A stretch of 64,000 bases of DNA from Ktedonobacter robiniae (lineage in GTDB: Bacteria > Chloroflexota > Ktedonobacteria > Ktedonobacterales > Ktedonobacteraceae): assembly GCF_016587375.1 (NCBI RefSeq), contig NZ_BNJG01000001.1, forward strand, positions 4,794,501-4,858,500. Reading direction: 5' to 3'. Both the position numbers and the translations under genes were made by a program. This document shows positions 42,699-51,654 of the stretch, piece by piece (the stretch's first letter is position 1; every line of letters starts with the position of its first letter). The notes beneath the pieces were generated by a model. The model saw nothing but the letters and a program-made list of their open reading frames with translations. It had not been told where the DNA came from and made no database searches.

Positions 42699-43787
42699 AT
42701 GCGAATACCTGTTGTAGATAGTCGTGGGGTGGCGTTAATGCCATGTACATCTGCCAAAGCACGACACTTATTTAAGAGTGGCAAGGCACGCCCAAAGCGC
42801 AATCGGCTTGGCCTCTTCTTTGTCCAGTTGTGCTACGAGCAAGAACCACAGAATCAACCTCTTGTGGTAGGGATTGATCCTGGTAGCAAATTTGAGGGAT
42901 TCAGTGTGGTTGGCAGCAAAGACACCGTAATCAATCTGATGGTGGAAGCTCCTACGCACGTGGAAGATGCTATGGAAACGCGCAGAACCATGCGTCGGGC
43001 ACGTCGGCATCGGGAGTGGCGTCGTCCAAAGCGATTCAACAATCGCCTCAATCGGAAAAAGCGCATACCACCCTCCACGCTAAGCCGATGGGAAGCCAAA
43101 GCACGTATTGTGGCACATCTCAAAGGCATTCTGCCTTTGACTGATGCTGTGGTAGAGGATGTGCAAGCGGCAACGAGAAATGGGAAAGGAGGGAAATGGA
43201 ATCTTTCATTTAGTCCGATCCAGGTTGGAAAAGACCATTTGTATCGGTTACTTACTCGTATGGGGCTACAGGTGCATTCGAAACAGGGATGGGAAACCAA
43301 ACAATTACGCGAGCAGTATAGCCTCAAGAAAACCAAACAAAAGGAGAAGCAACACTTTGAGAGCCATGCGGTAGATAGTTGGGTGTTGGCAGCTTCAGTC
43401 AGTGGAGCAACAACGCCAACCTGTCAACGACTCTGGTATGTTATCGGAGCGGTATTACACCGTCGCCAATTGCATCGCCTACAAGCCTCAAAGGGAGGCG
43501 TGCGTAAGCCATATGGAGGCACCCGCTCACTTGGATTAAAGCGTGGAACATTGGTAAGCCATCCCAAATATGGCCTGTGTACCGTAGGTGGCTTTGATCG
43601 AAAAAAGCAAACGGTAAGCTTACATGCCTATCGAACGAACAAACGTCTCACACAGGGAGCCAAGCCTGCAACATGTGCTATCAAGACATGGGTGGCATGG
43701 CGCAGTTGGCTCGTTCCCCAAAAGGAGAGAAAGGAGCGGCTTTGTGCGCCTCCCCATAGCTCAAGCCAGGGGTTTCCACAAAGCTGA
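42699..43787 (+). CDS. isrB: IsrB: RuvC-only RNA-guided nickase-type protein (IscB relative without HNH)
   Basis: 362 residues. The N-terminal PLMP-type domain (VVDSRGVALMPCTSAKARHL) is followed by RuvC-I GIDPGS with Asp60. An arginine-rich bridge helix comes next (MRRARRHREWRRPKR, residues ~98-112), then RuvC-II VVEDV with Glu153 and RuvC-III ESHAVDSWVLA with His223/Asp226. The HNH domain that IscB and Cas9 carry between RuvC-II and -III is absent: only ~70 residues (KWNLSFSPIQVGKDHLYRLL...) lie there, as in IsrB. Known IsrBs nick the non-target strand using the omega-RNA. All catalytic positions look intact. Confidence 0.88.
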   Translation: MRIPVVDSRGVALMPCTSAKARHLFKSGKARPKRNRLGLFFVQLCYEQEPQNQPLVVGIDPGSKFEGFSVVGSKDTVINLMVEAPTHVEDAMETRRTMRRARRHREWRRPKRFNNRLNRKKRIPPSTLSRWEAKARIVAHLKGILPLTDAVVEDVQAATRNGKGGKWNLSFSPIQVGKDHLYRLLTRMGLQVHSKQGWETKQLREQYSLKKTKQKEKQHFESHAVDSWVLAASVSGATTPTCQRLWYVIGAVLHRRQLHRLQASKGGVRKPYGGTRSLGLKRGTLVSHPKYGLCTVGGFDRKKQTVSLHAYRTNKRLTQGAKPATCAIKTWVAWRSWLVPQKERKERLCAPPHSSSQGFPQS

Positions 43788-43795
43788 TTTGTTAG

Positions 43796-44617
43796 ATGAG
43801 TTCAACGAAAAGCGGCACCTTGCGCGTGCCTGGTGCACATCTCGCCTACGAGGTACGCGGCTCTGGCCCCGTCCTACTTCTGATCCACGGCGGAGGTGGC
43901 GATGCCCGTGCCTTCAACGGCGTCGCCAAGCACCTCGCCAGCCAGTACACCGTTGTGACCTACGACCGGCGGGGCCTCTCCCGCAGCACGCTCGATAATC
44001 CAGAGGAAGAACAGCAGGTGGAGATGCATAGTGACGATGCCCACCACCTGTTGGCTGCGGTCACGTCCGAACCGGCGTATGTGTTTGGGAGCAGCGGCGG
44101 TGCGGTCGTCGGGCTCGACCTGGTCGCACGCTATCCCGAACAAGTGCGCACACTGATCGCGCACGAGCCTCCGTCTCATCTGTTGTCTGGGCTAGAAGAG
44201 CGCCATGATACCATCCGAGAAATTGCTCACCGTGAGGGTGCGACTTCGGCGGTCCAGCAATTCATGGCACAGATCGGTGTGAGCTACAACGACCGGGAGC
44301 CGGATGCCGATCTGCCGGAACAAGGGGAGCGACCCATCCAGAACACCATGTTCTTACTGAAGCGGGAATTTGCCATGTACGACCGCTACCGGTTTGATTT
44401 CACCGCACTCAGATCCGCCTTGGTTCAGACTCGGCTCGTGATTGCTGCTGGAGAGAGCGGACGAGCGTATGTCGGATACCAGAATGCGGTCGCAATGGCG
44501 GACAAGCTAGAGACGACCGTTGTGGAGTTTCCCGGGCACCATGTGGGCTACATCAGTCATCCAAGGGCCTTCGCCGCGAAGTTGCAAGAGGTGCTTGCCG
44601 AGATACCTCTCACGTAG
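43796..44617 (+). CDS. Alpha/beta hydrolase
   Basis: 273 residues with the full fold: LLLIHGGGGDARAF (oxyanion-hole region), VVTYDRRGLSRS, the nucleophile elbow FGSSGGAVVGL (Ser), and a late FPGHHVGY (His). Substrate unknown; the group includes esterases and haloperoxidase-like enzymes. The ATG has no SD, and the upstream DNA is the end of the IsrB element. The nearest promoter/operator with a good SD is at 42306-42370, on the other side of that element, so the insertion may have displaced its signals. Confidence 0.85.
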   Translation: MSSTKSGTLRVPGAHLAYEVRGSGPVLLLIHGGGGDARAFNGVAKHLASQYTVVTYDRRGLSRSTLDNPEEEQQVEMHSDDAHHLLAAVTSEPAYVFGSSGGAVVGLDLVARYPEQVRTLIAHEPPSHLLSGLEERHDTIREIAHREGATSAVQQFMAQIGVSYNDREPDADLPEQGERPIQNTMFLLKREFAMYDRYRFDFTALRSALVQTRLVIAAGESGRAYVGYQNAVAMADKLETTVVEFPGHHVGYISHPRAFAAKLQEVLAEIPLT

Positions 44618-44846
44618 GGTGCAAGGGTGACCGCGTGCCGAGATATCGCGCAGACACGTGGTCACCCACGCCATCGCCCGCTTCTCCTACTGCTCCCAAA
44701 CTCATTCCCATTGTTACAACTGCGACGAGCATCGATCCGCGCAATTTGGCTCAGATCTACACTCAACGTTGACCATTGCAAGAATAGGAGGGATTACTGT
44801 GATATGCTAAATAGCAACAGCGACCGTGAACAAGGAGGAGCCAGAT
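44618..44846. other. Intergenic region before the integrase remnant
   Basis: About 230 bases. A weak TTGACC-type box lies near 44770, and AAGGAGGAG at 44832-44840 serves the degenerate integrase start. Nothing else is supported. Confidence 0.35.
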
Positions 44847-45059
44847 ATGTAAGAGGTAAATTGGGCGTGCTGTCCAAAGGTCGCGGAAATTCCGCTCACA
44901 CGGGCCTTCATTGAGCAACTTGTCAAAGAGCGAAAAGCCTCAAGCATCATTGAGAATTACAGAAGAGATCTCAACGATTTCTTATCTGCCTTTCCTGAAA
45001 TTTCCTTTTCTGAATTGCTCGAAGCCGGTGAAAGCCGGATAGCTGATTATATCGATTGA
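44847..45059 (+). pseudogene. Tyrosine recombinase remnant with ATG-TAA start
   Basis: ATG 44847 has a perfect AAGGAGGAG SD but is followed at once by TAA (44850-44852). The same frame then reads KVAEIPLTRAFIEQLV, KERKASSIIENYRRDLNDFL and SELLEAGESRIADYID before TGA 45057-45059. This is the core-binding (SAM-like) N-terminal domain of a XerC/D-type integrase. The catalytic domain is missing. A dead fragment marking old mobile DNA. Confidence 0.7.
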
Positions 45060-45189
45060 TTATGAAATCGAGAGGTAAAACGAGAAAAATGGAGGATCTA
45101 CAGATAGGAACAAAATCCTCATTGTGATGAGGTTTAACACTATCTCTAAAACGTCCAACGAGGCTCACGCGTGAGCTAAGGAGAACTAT

Positions 45190-46845
45190 ATGTCAAAAAA
45201 GACCGTGACCTATTCCTGGCAGGATAAGGTGAGCTATTCCTGGCAAGGTAGCAAATTGCTCTTGCTGACGCCCCTGGGTTCGCTACTCGTGCTGTATGGA
45301 TTTACTGCCTCATGGTTCGCTTACCCGAATGCATCTGGTTGGGAGATAGCGCTCGATTTCGCCAGCAAGGATCTGATCCTTTTGTCGGGCGTGGCGCCGG
45401 GCGCACTCGCGCTGCTCTGGCTGGTCCCCTGTACGGCGCTCTTGCTGCTCGGATGTGGGATTATGCGCCTATTTTGGGTGCATCTTCGTTGAGTGCGTGT
45501 CTGGTCATTGTTCCTTGTTGGTGTATCTCTCGTGCTCATGAGTAGTTTCTGCTTTCCGCTGTTTCCCCCTGAGACCCTGCAATATCTCCGCGGAGGGGAC
45601 TTGCAAGCGGGTTTCTGGTTGACCGGTAGCGCCCTACTGCTCTCGGCGCTTGGTTTGCTTATTCCAGATCCAACGCAATGGATCATGAAGGCTGACCAGC
45701 GGCCAGTGCCAGACACGCGCATATCCCGGCGACACGCGCTGACCAGCGTGGTGAATCTAAGCGGATTACTGGTGGTTGGCAGTGCAGTGGGCCTGGATCT
45801 GGGCTGGCTTACCCACCCACATGTGACGCGCCGCCAGGTGCTCTCTATCGTAGGGTCACATTATTCATCTCTGGATGGGATGAGAAAGCTGGTGTGGTCG
45901 TCTGACAATACTTCACTCGTGGAATGTTTGAGCGGCATCTTGCACTCCTGGAAGATCGCGACCGGCCAGGTGATGCGGACTTACATATCTCCTCCCTCTC
46001 CCAATGATGATATTTTTGGGAAAACCAACAAATCTTTCAATAACATTGCGCTCTCTCCCGATGGTCGTTGGATCGCGGCTGCCGTGAATGCTGATGGAGT
46101 GAGTATCTGGGAAGCAGCGAGCGGACATTTCGTGCAGCGTTTTGCCCCTGTCGAGCAACACCAGAGCCTTGGCGAGTTCTATGGTGGCGTTGCGTGGTCG
46201 CCTGATGGCACCGCTCTCGCAACAAGTAAGTTCATCTCGGAGAATCAGGCGATGTTGTTTGTGTTGCGGGCGAGCGATCTAAAACCTCTGGCCACATATC
46301 CACTCTCAGACACTGCCCGGACGACGGCCTGGTCAGGCGATGGCCAGATGCTTGCGGTGATCACGGATCAGGTGGACGTGTGGGATATCTCCCGTGGCAA
46401 GAAGATCTGGACGTACCAACCGCCACGCTACTCTGTGATCTCCGAGACCGAAAAGTTCAGAATGAATGTATCAGATGTGGCCTGGGCCTCCGACAGTCGG
46501 CGCCTGGCAATTTCGTTGAGTGCTGGCATCCCAGGCGATGGTTTTGCTGGCTAATCTTCTCCCGTGCTGATTTGGGATATCGCCGCGAATCGGCAGATGT
46601 GTTCCTGCCAGGGACACTGGGGAAGCTCCAACGGGCTGGCGTGGTCGCCTGATGACTCCAGGATCGCGGCTGCCGGGTCGGACTGGACGGTCCAGGTATG
46701 GAATGCGCAGACAGGGGCACAACTCTTAACGTACCAGGGACATCGCGACACTGTCTGGTCGGTAGCCTGGTCGCCTGATGGCAACTTCCTTGCTTCTGGT
46801 TCTGCTGATCACACAATCCAAATCTGGGAAGCGCCTCAGCTCTAA
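45190..46845 (+). pseudogene. WD40-repeat membrane protein interrupted by two in-frame stops
   Basis: One continuous frame of 551 codons carries TGA at 45490-45492 and TAA at 46552-46554. Codons 1-180 encode about four or five membrane helices (LLLLTPLGSLLVLYGFTA; VRVWSLFLVGVSLVLMSSF, just after the TGA). The rest is WD40-like (LSPDGRWIAAAVNADGVSIW; LAWSPDDSRIAAAGSDWTVQ; VAWSPDGNFLASGSADHTIQ). Protein-like sequence continues uninterrupted across both stops, so this is a recently broken gene. No compensating start with an SD follows either stop. Confidence 0.8.
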
Positions 46846-46955
46846 GCACAAGCGATTATGATGGTGTTCTGGTTTTTTTCATGAAGTTTCTCACGAGCAC
46901 AAACACAACGTTTGTGTATCTATCTAACCTGTAGAGCATAATGAAAGAGGACTCA

Positions 46956-47720
46956 ATGCTTGATCATGATAACCTGGAAGAGTTCCGCGACCCGCAGACC
47001 TTTGATCTAGAGGATGAGGGCTACTATGCTGATTGGCCATTGACCGAGCAATGGGCGTGTTCGCTTGATGGACCGCTGCTTGACCTGGCGTGTGGAACAG
47101 GGCGTATTGCCCTGCGCATGGCTGCGGAAGGTTACCAGGTCACAGGCGTGGACATAGTGCCAGAGATGATTGAACGGGCCCGCCAGAAAGCTATTCAGCA
47201 GGGCGTCTCGATTGACTGGGTGGTGGCTGATGCGCGCACATTCCACCTCCAGAAGCGCTTCCCATTCATCTACATGCTGGAAAATGTCTTCCAATTCTTT
47301 CTGACGCGAGAGGATCAAGAAGCGATGTTGGCGCGTGTCCGGGAACACCTGGAGCCGGAGGGATGTTTTCTCTTTGAGACACGCAATCCTACCCCACGCA
47401 ATCTCCTGGAAGTCCGCCATCCTGATCCACTGAAGTACACGCTGCCTGATGGGGGACAACTTCTAACCACCGAAGAGCAATATTATGATCCCATGACCCA
47501 GATCCAGCACTATACTCGTCAACTCACGTTCCTCCATCCAGATGGTCAGCGCCAGGAGAAGACCCTTCACACGGACCTGCGCTACGTCTTCCCACAAGAG
47601 ATGGAAGCCTTGCTCTTCTACAATGGATTTCAGATTCATGCCTGCTATGGTAACTGGCAACAAGATCCTCTGACCGCTACGTCACCCGCGATGATCTATG
47701 TCTGCCAGAGGCGTAGCTAA
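46956..47720 (+). CDS. Class I SAM-dependent methyltransferase
   Basis: 254 residues from ATG 46956 (AGAGG 6 bases upstream); ATG 46941 is an alternative. SAM motif I is LLDLACGTGRIALRMA, motif II VTGVDIVPEMIERA, and the adenine-contact region VVADARTFHL. The C-terminal half is rich in aromatic residues (YYDPMTQIQHYTRQLTF), as in many small-molecule methyltransferases. Substrate unknown. Stands alone. Confidence 0.87.
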   Translation: MLDHDNLEEFRDPQTFDLEDEGYYADWPLTEQWACSLDGPLLDLACGTGRIALRMAAEGYQVTGVDIVPEMIERARQKAIQQGVSIDWVVADARTFHLQKRFPFIYMLENVFQFFLTREDQEAMLARVREHLEPEGCFLFETRNPTPRNLLEVRHPDPLKYTLPDGGQLLTTEEQYYDPMTQIQHYTRQLTFLHPDGQRQEKTLHTDLRYVFPQEMEALLFYNGFQIHACYGNWQQDPLTATSPAMIYVCQRRS

Positions 47721-47836
47721 ATCTATGCATCAAATCGCTCAAGCTATGACAGGCTGCCTGTTGTGGATGTACCACAGAGAGCAACTGGTTCTAGCTCACA
47801 AACGTAAGTAGCAGGCCAGTCTGACGCGCATTTTAA

Positions 47837-47897
47837 GGGAGACGCTGCTAATATATATTACGCGTGTATGTAGATGCGTGCTTTAACAGTGTCTCCC
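47837..47897 (-). terminator. Terminator-like hairpin after the CMD gene
   Basis: GGGAGACGCTG (47837-47847) pairs with CAGTGTCTCCC (47887-47897) with one wobble around 39 bases; on the minus strand it is followed by TTAAAAT. It begins 8 bases past the CMD stop. Confidence 0.5.
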
Positions 47898-47904
47898 CAC
47901 TTTC

Positions 47905-48714
47905 CTATCTCTCCTTAAAGACATTCCTGGCGACGCTGATGCTATTGAGGGCCGCCGGAAAACCTGCGTAGACTGCCATCTGTATGATGACTTCTACGAT
48001 TTCCTCTTTCGTCGCACCAACATTGAGGGCGGCACTAATATGGACCGCGAGTTGGGGCTGAGCTGTGCCAAGGGCGGTACACATAGCGACGGTCGCGAGT
48101 TCCGTGATCTTGTCGTCGAGTCCGGGACGACCGATGACATCACCGTAGGAGAACTCGATAATAAAGCGTCCCAGATCGGGGGCAATATCCTTGAGGCTTT
48201 CGACCACAGCCGCGCCAGAGCCACGGCTTACGCGCTGGAGCGTTTGCATGCCATGCTCGTAGCGGTCACCTGTCATTGTGCCGCTATCAACCGCTGGTTT
48301 GTCTCCGCGTTGCCCAAAGACCTCACGGGCTGCTGTGATACCGTTGAGGGCTGCAGGAAAGCCAGCATAGACGCTCGCCAGGATCAGGATCTCGACAATC
48401 TCCTCAGGTTTCCAGTCAACATTCCTCGCCCCATGGATATGGTAGCGGAGCTGGGGCGCCGCGGTACCCAGAGCCGCCAGGGCAGCCACAGTACAGATCT
48501 GCCGAGTCTTCAAATCAAGATTGGAGCGCGCTAAAACATCGCCATATCCAAATTCTACAGTGAAACGACCCAGCGCAGGCGCGATGTCGTCGAGGGCGCG
48601 AATGGGGGCGTCATAATTCTCCCCGCCGACCTTCTGGAGAATAGCTATTCCACGCGTATAGCGGTCATCATCCTGTGTTACTTTATCAAATGTATCTACT
48701 TTTTGTTCATTCAT
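47905..48714 (-). CDS. Tandem carboxymuconolactone-decarboxylase (AhpD-like) protein
   Basis: 269 residues made of two similar CMD domains. Each has the run DIAPxLGRFxxEFxYGDVxxRxxLD, then xAALGTAxPQLxxHIxxAxNV, then EEIVEVxIxxxVYAGFPAALN. The CxxC pair of AhpD peroxidase-type members is not present, so it is closer to decarboxylase-type members. Function unknown. Transcribed divergently from the MFS gene. Confidence 0.85.
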   Translation of the reverse strand: MNEQKVDTFDKVTQDDDRYTRGIAILQKVGGENYDAPIRALDDIAPALGRFTVEFGYGDVLARSNLDLKTRQICTVAALAALGTAAPQLRYHIHGARNVDWKPEEIVEILILASVYAGFPAALNGITAAREVFGQRGDKPAVDSGTMTGDRYEHGMQTLQRVSRGSGAAVVESLKDIAPDLGRFIIEFSYGDVIGRPGLDDKITELATVAMCTALGTAQPQLAVHISAALNVGATKEEIVEVIIQMAVYAGFPAALNSISVARNVFKER

Positions 48715-48948
48715 ACGATAAGATTCTTCTTTCTATCCTTGGTTAGACCTTTCTAGAATATCACATCCACATATGTTGGTCATGTCCGAAAACCGCTAGA
48801 CACGCTTCTCTTCAAGGCGTATAATAGCGTTTGCTCGCTTCGCTGGTGGAAATGATGCCATGGCTATTTCAGCGCATCTTTGGACACGCGGAACATCTCC
48901 TTTGTCAGGGGCAAGATAGAAATAGAAAAATTAGGAAATCCATTAAAA

Positions 48949-50166
48949 ATGCAGAAAGCACTCAACTTTCCTCGCTCACTCTGGGTTCTATGTATAGGCA
49001 CCTTTTTTAATCGTATTGGTGGTTTTGTCAGTGCCTTCCTCATCCTCTACATGACAACTAAAGGTTATACCGCTACCCAGGCGGGTATGGCTGCCAGCGC
49101 CTATGGTATTGGCAGCATCAGTGCTGCTGCTCTTGGCGGCTATTTGGCGGATCGAATGGGGCGGCGAAATACAATTATGCTCTCTATGTTTGCTTCAGCC
49201 GCCACCATGCTTGTGCTATCGCAGGCAACAGTGTTGTGGCTGATTATTGTGCTTGTTACCCTGGCGGGCTTGGCGACGGAGCTGTATCGTCCAGCTTCCA
49301 GTGCGCTTATCGCGGACCTCGTTCCATCCGAGCAGCGGGTGGGTGCGTTTGCCCTGTATAGATTAGCGATTAACCTGGGGGTAACCGCGGGATCAGTAGT
49401 CGCGGGCATCCTTGCCAGCCACTCGTTTATATTGCTCTTTATTGGTGATGCCTTGACCTCGGTCATCTTTGGCCTGCTCATCCTCTTTGCCCTTCCCGCT
49501 GATGCCCGCAAACAGGCAGAGCCGTCATCCAGGCAAAGCAATTTCTTCCAGGCTGTATTGCCAGATCGCGGCTTTCTCCTCCTCCTGGTAGCAGGGATCG
49601 CCGTTGCCTTTGTCTATCTGCAACACCTCTCTACTATGGCTCTCCAGGTTCAGGCGCTCGGATTATCGAACACTGTCTATGGACTATTGCTTTCAGTCAA
49701 TGCCCTCGCTGTTGTGTTCCTCGAACTGCCAATTAGTGCCATAACTCGCCGTTTCCCCAGGCCTGCTGTGATCGCGTTTGGCTTTCTGCTCATAGGGCTG
49801 GGCTTTGGCTTGTTCGCGTTCGCGCCCACTATTCCCTTACTGGCACTGGCTGTGGTTGTCTGGACACTTGGCGAAATAGTCCAGGGACCGGTCACGACCG
49901 CCTATGTAGCAGATCTCTCGCCAGCGCATCTGCGAGGGAGCTATCAGGGGGCCTGGGGTATGACCTGGAGCATCGGCCTGATCCTGGCCCCTCTGCTTGG
50001 TACACTTGTTTTTACCTGGAGCACGACTGGTTTATGGCTCCTTTGCGCTCTACTAGGAACGCTGGCAGCGGCGAGCGTGCTGCTCATCACACGTCCCAAA
50101 GATCGGCCAGAGCAAGCCATCAGCAGTTCAGAGACCATCCTGGCCGATGTCGGCGTGCAGGAATAA
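48949..50166 (+). CDS. MFS transporter
   Basis: About 405 residues with twelve predicted helices. MFS signature loop 2-3 is GYLADRMGRRNTIML; loop 8-9 carries a related motif (ITRRFPRPAVIAFGF). The opening RSLWVLCIGTFFNRIGGFVS is typical of the MdtH/YfcJ drug-exporter-like group. The start is uncertain: ATG 48949 precedes the first helix, and the in-frame 48880 start adds 23 residues unlike the family. Substrate unknown. Confidence 0.87.
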   Translation: MQKALNFPRSLWVLCIGTFFNRIGGFVSAFLILYMTTKGYTATQAGMAASAYGIGSISAAALGGYLADRMGRRNTIMLSMFASAATMLVLSQATVLWLIIVLVTLAGLATELYRPASSALIADLVPSEQRVGAFALYRLAINLGVTAGSVVAGILASHSFILLFIGDALTSVIFGLLILFALPADARKQAEPSSRQSNFFQAVLPDRGFLLLLVAGIAVAFVYLQHLSTMALQVQALGLSNTVYGLLLSVNALAVVFLELPISAITRRFPRPAVIAFGFLLIGLGFGLFAFAPTIPLLALAVVVWTLGEIVQGPVTTAYVADLSPAHLRGSYQGAWGMTWSIGLILAPLLGTLVFTWSTTGLWLLCALLGTLAAASVLLITRPKDRPEQAISSSETILADVGVQE

Positions 50167-50198
50167 GAGGCGAATAGCAACAGCATAAAGCAGGATTG

Positions 50199-50846
50199 TT
50201 AGTGTGGAACGAAGCGCTCCAGGGGCGGCACGTGCTGGATATGGGTAATAAAATCCAGCACATCAGGGACGGCAGGTGTGATCGTTAGCTCTACGGGCTG
50301 ATGGCTGCGTGGGCGAGGACGCGTGTCCAGAGCCTGGGACTCGCTGAGCCAGCCCGATTGGAGCCAGGTTGTGTAAGGCACAAAGGTTGCGGCCCCTCGA
50401 CGCGCGGGTTGGCGGCGTGCGTTCCCTGTGTTGATAGGTGTCAGTGTAGCGTGCTCCGCGTAGCGGGCCAGCAGGCGCTCGGTATCGATGCTCAGCACGA
50501 CCTGTGGACGCTCCTTCATCGCCCCGCGCATCCGGTTCAATCGCTCGGGATCGAGCCAGAAAAAGACGCGAGCATTGAGCAAAGAGTACCATTGTGCTGG
50601 TGTCATCTCGTGCAGGCAGCGCTCCAGGGCCGTGGGAGGCATCGGCTTCTGATCCCGGATCCGGATGCCTCTGGGCAGTGTGAGCGATTCGGTACGCTGC
50701 TGCTCAAGCAAGCTCCTCTTCTGCACGGGCAAACCCGCCTGCTCAAGAAGGGCCTGAGCGCTGATGAGGCCGTATTGCTGGATAAAGGGCCAGTTGCCCT
50801 CCTCTGCTATGTGGTAGATTATGGATGGTAGGCGCTGTTGTGACAT
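50199..50846 (-). CDS. DUF7002-like protein
   Basis: 215 residues. The pattern IYHIAEEGNWPFIQQYGLIS, then IRIRDQKPMPPTALERCL, MTPAQWYSLLNARVFFWLD and VVLSIDT matches what I know as DUF7002. The Y-H-I...I...G-L-I start and the R-V-F-F-W region recall DarT/ADP-ribosyltransferase-like folds, but this is inference. Its gene begins 9 bases after the cysteine hydrolase stop, so the two form an operon. Confidence 0.6.
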   Translation of the reverse strand: MSQQRLPSIIYHIAEEGNWPFIQQYGLISAQALLEQAGLPVQKRSLLEQQRTESLTLPRGIRIRDQKPMPPTALERCLHEMTPAQWYSLLNARVFFWLDPERLNRMRGAMKERPQVVLSIDTERLLARYAEHATLTPINTGNARRQPARRGAATFVPYTTWLQSGWLSESQALDTRPRPRSHQPVELTITPAVPDVLDFITHIQHVPPLERFVPH

Positions 50847-50855
50847 ATGTATGTT

Positions 50856-51404
50856 TTACGCGAAGGCAACTTCGCTGGTTGGTTTGACTGTGATGGTGTG
50901 CTCGGGAGAGCCAAAACCATTGAGGGTCGCGTTATGATGGGCGACGATCTGCTCCGCGTTGAGCACGACACGGTCAATGGTCGAATGGGCATCGCCGACC
51001 AGCGTCACATCATAGCCATGACTGATCGCGGCCCGGCAGGTGGTATCGACGCAGAAGTCGGTGCGGCAACCCGTAATAACGAGATGAGTAATCTGGCGCG
51101 CCTGAAGTTCCTCGTCCAGCGTCGTGGCGAGAAAGGCATCGGGTGAGCGCTTGGGGATAATCGTCTCGCCTTCCAGAGGTGTGATGGATGGGTGAATGCG
51201 CCAGCCACGGGTGCCAGGAACCAGGGAACTGGGCGCCTCCTCCTGGTGCTGGATATAGATCACAGGTGTTCCACTGGCGCGTGCCTGCTCCAGGAGATGC
51301 GCGATATTGGCTAGCAACTCCTCCTCACGATAGGTCGGCCGCCCCGGAACCTTAAAGAGGGCCACCTGCACATCTACAATGATCAATGCTGTCTGCTTGC
51401 TCAA
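50856..51404 (-). CDS. Isochorismatase-family cysteine hydrolase
   Basis: 182 residues from TTG 51404, which has AAAGGAG 9 bases upstream; the longer in-frame start lacks an SD. Catalytic Asp in IIVDVQ, Lys in IIPKRSPDAF, and Cys in ITGCRTDFCVDTTCRAA are all present. Relatives hydrolyse amides such as nicotinamide or N-carbamoylsarcosine; the specific substrate is unknown. Co-transcribed with the DUF7002-like gene. Confidence 0.9.
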   Translation of the reverse strand: MSKQTALIIVDVQVALFKVPGRPTYREEELLANIAHLLEQARASGTPVIYIQHQEEAPSSLVPGTRGWRIHPSITPLEGETIIPKRSPDAFLATTLDEELQARQITHLVITGCRTDFCVDTTCRAAISHGYDVTLVGDAHSTIDRVVLNAEQIVAHHNATLNGFGSPEHTITVKPTSEVAFA

Positions 51405-51575
51405 GATAAACTTCTCCTTTGCTCCCCCGGCCGCTTCTTCCAGCCTGGAGCATGTTGTCGCCCCCATTATACCTCATCTTCCAGCTCTTCATAGATGGCG
51501 CATTGATTTATGGTATTGGGACAACAATTAATCTCCAATCCGGCAATTTTCCAAAGAATCACACTTTAACTACTT

Positions 51576-51614
51576 GATGTAGCAGGCAGAGATGCGTTGT
51601 TAGATGTAGCAGGC
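51576..51614 (+). repeat. Direct repeat GATGTAGCAGGC upstream of a membrane-protein gene
   Basis: Two exact 12-base copies at 51576-51587 and 51603-51614, spaced 27 bases start to start. They lie 41-79 bases before the start of the membrane protein. The core TAGATGTAGCA also occurs at 34906-34916, upstream of the APC permease. Confidence 0.4.
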
Positions 51615-51654
51615 TATTTTGTGTGATTTCATGAAGAGCAAGGAAGTGCTGTTT

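Larger units (their letters stand above)
42411..43790 (+). mobile_element. IsrB transposon-like element (IS200/IS605 relative), ends approximate
   Basis: Comprises the omega-RNA and isrB, with no tnpA, so it would depend on a transposase in trans. The left edge is set by the end of tetR homology at about 42410. The right edge is placed just before the alpha/beta hydrolase start at 43796, which lacks its own SD. Confidence 0.65.
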
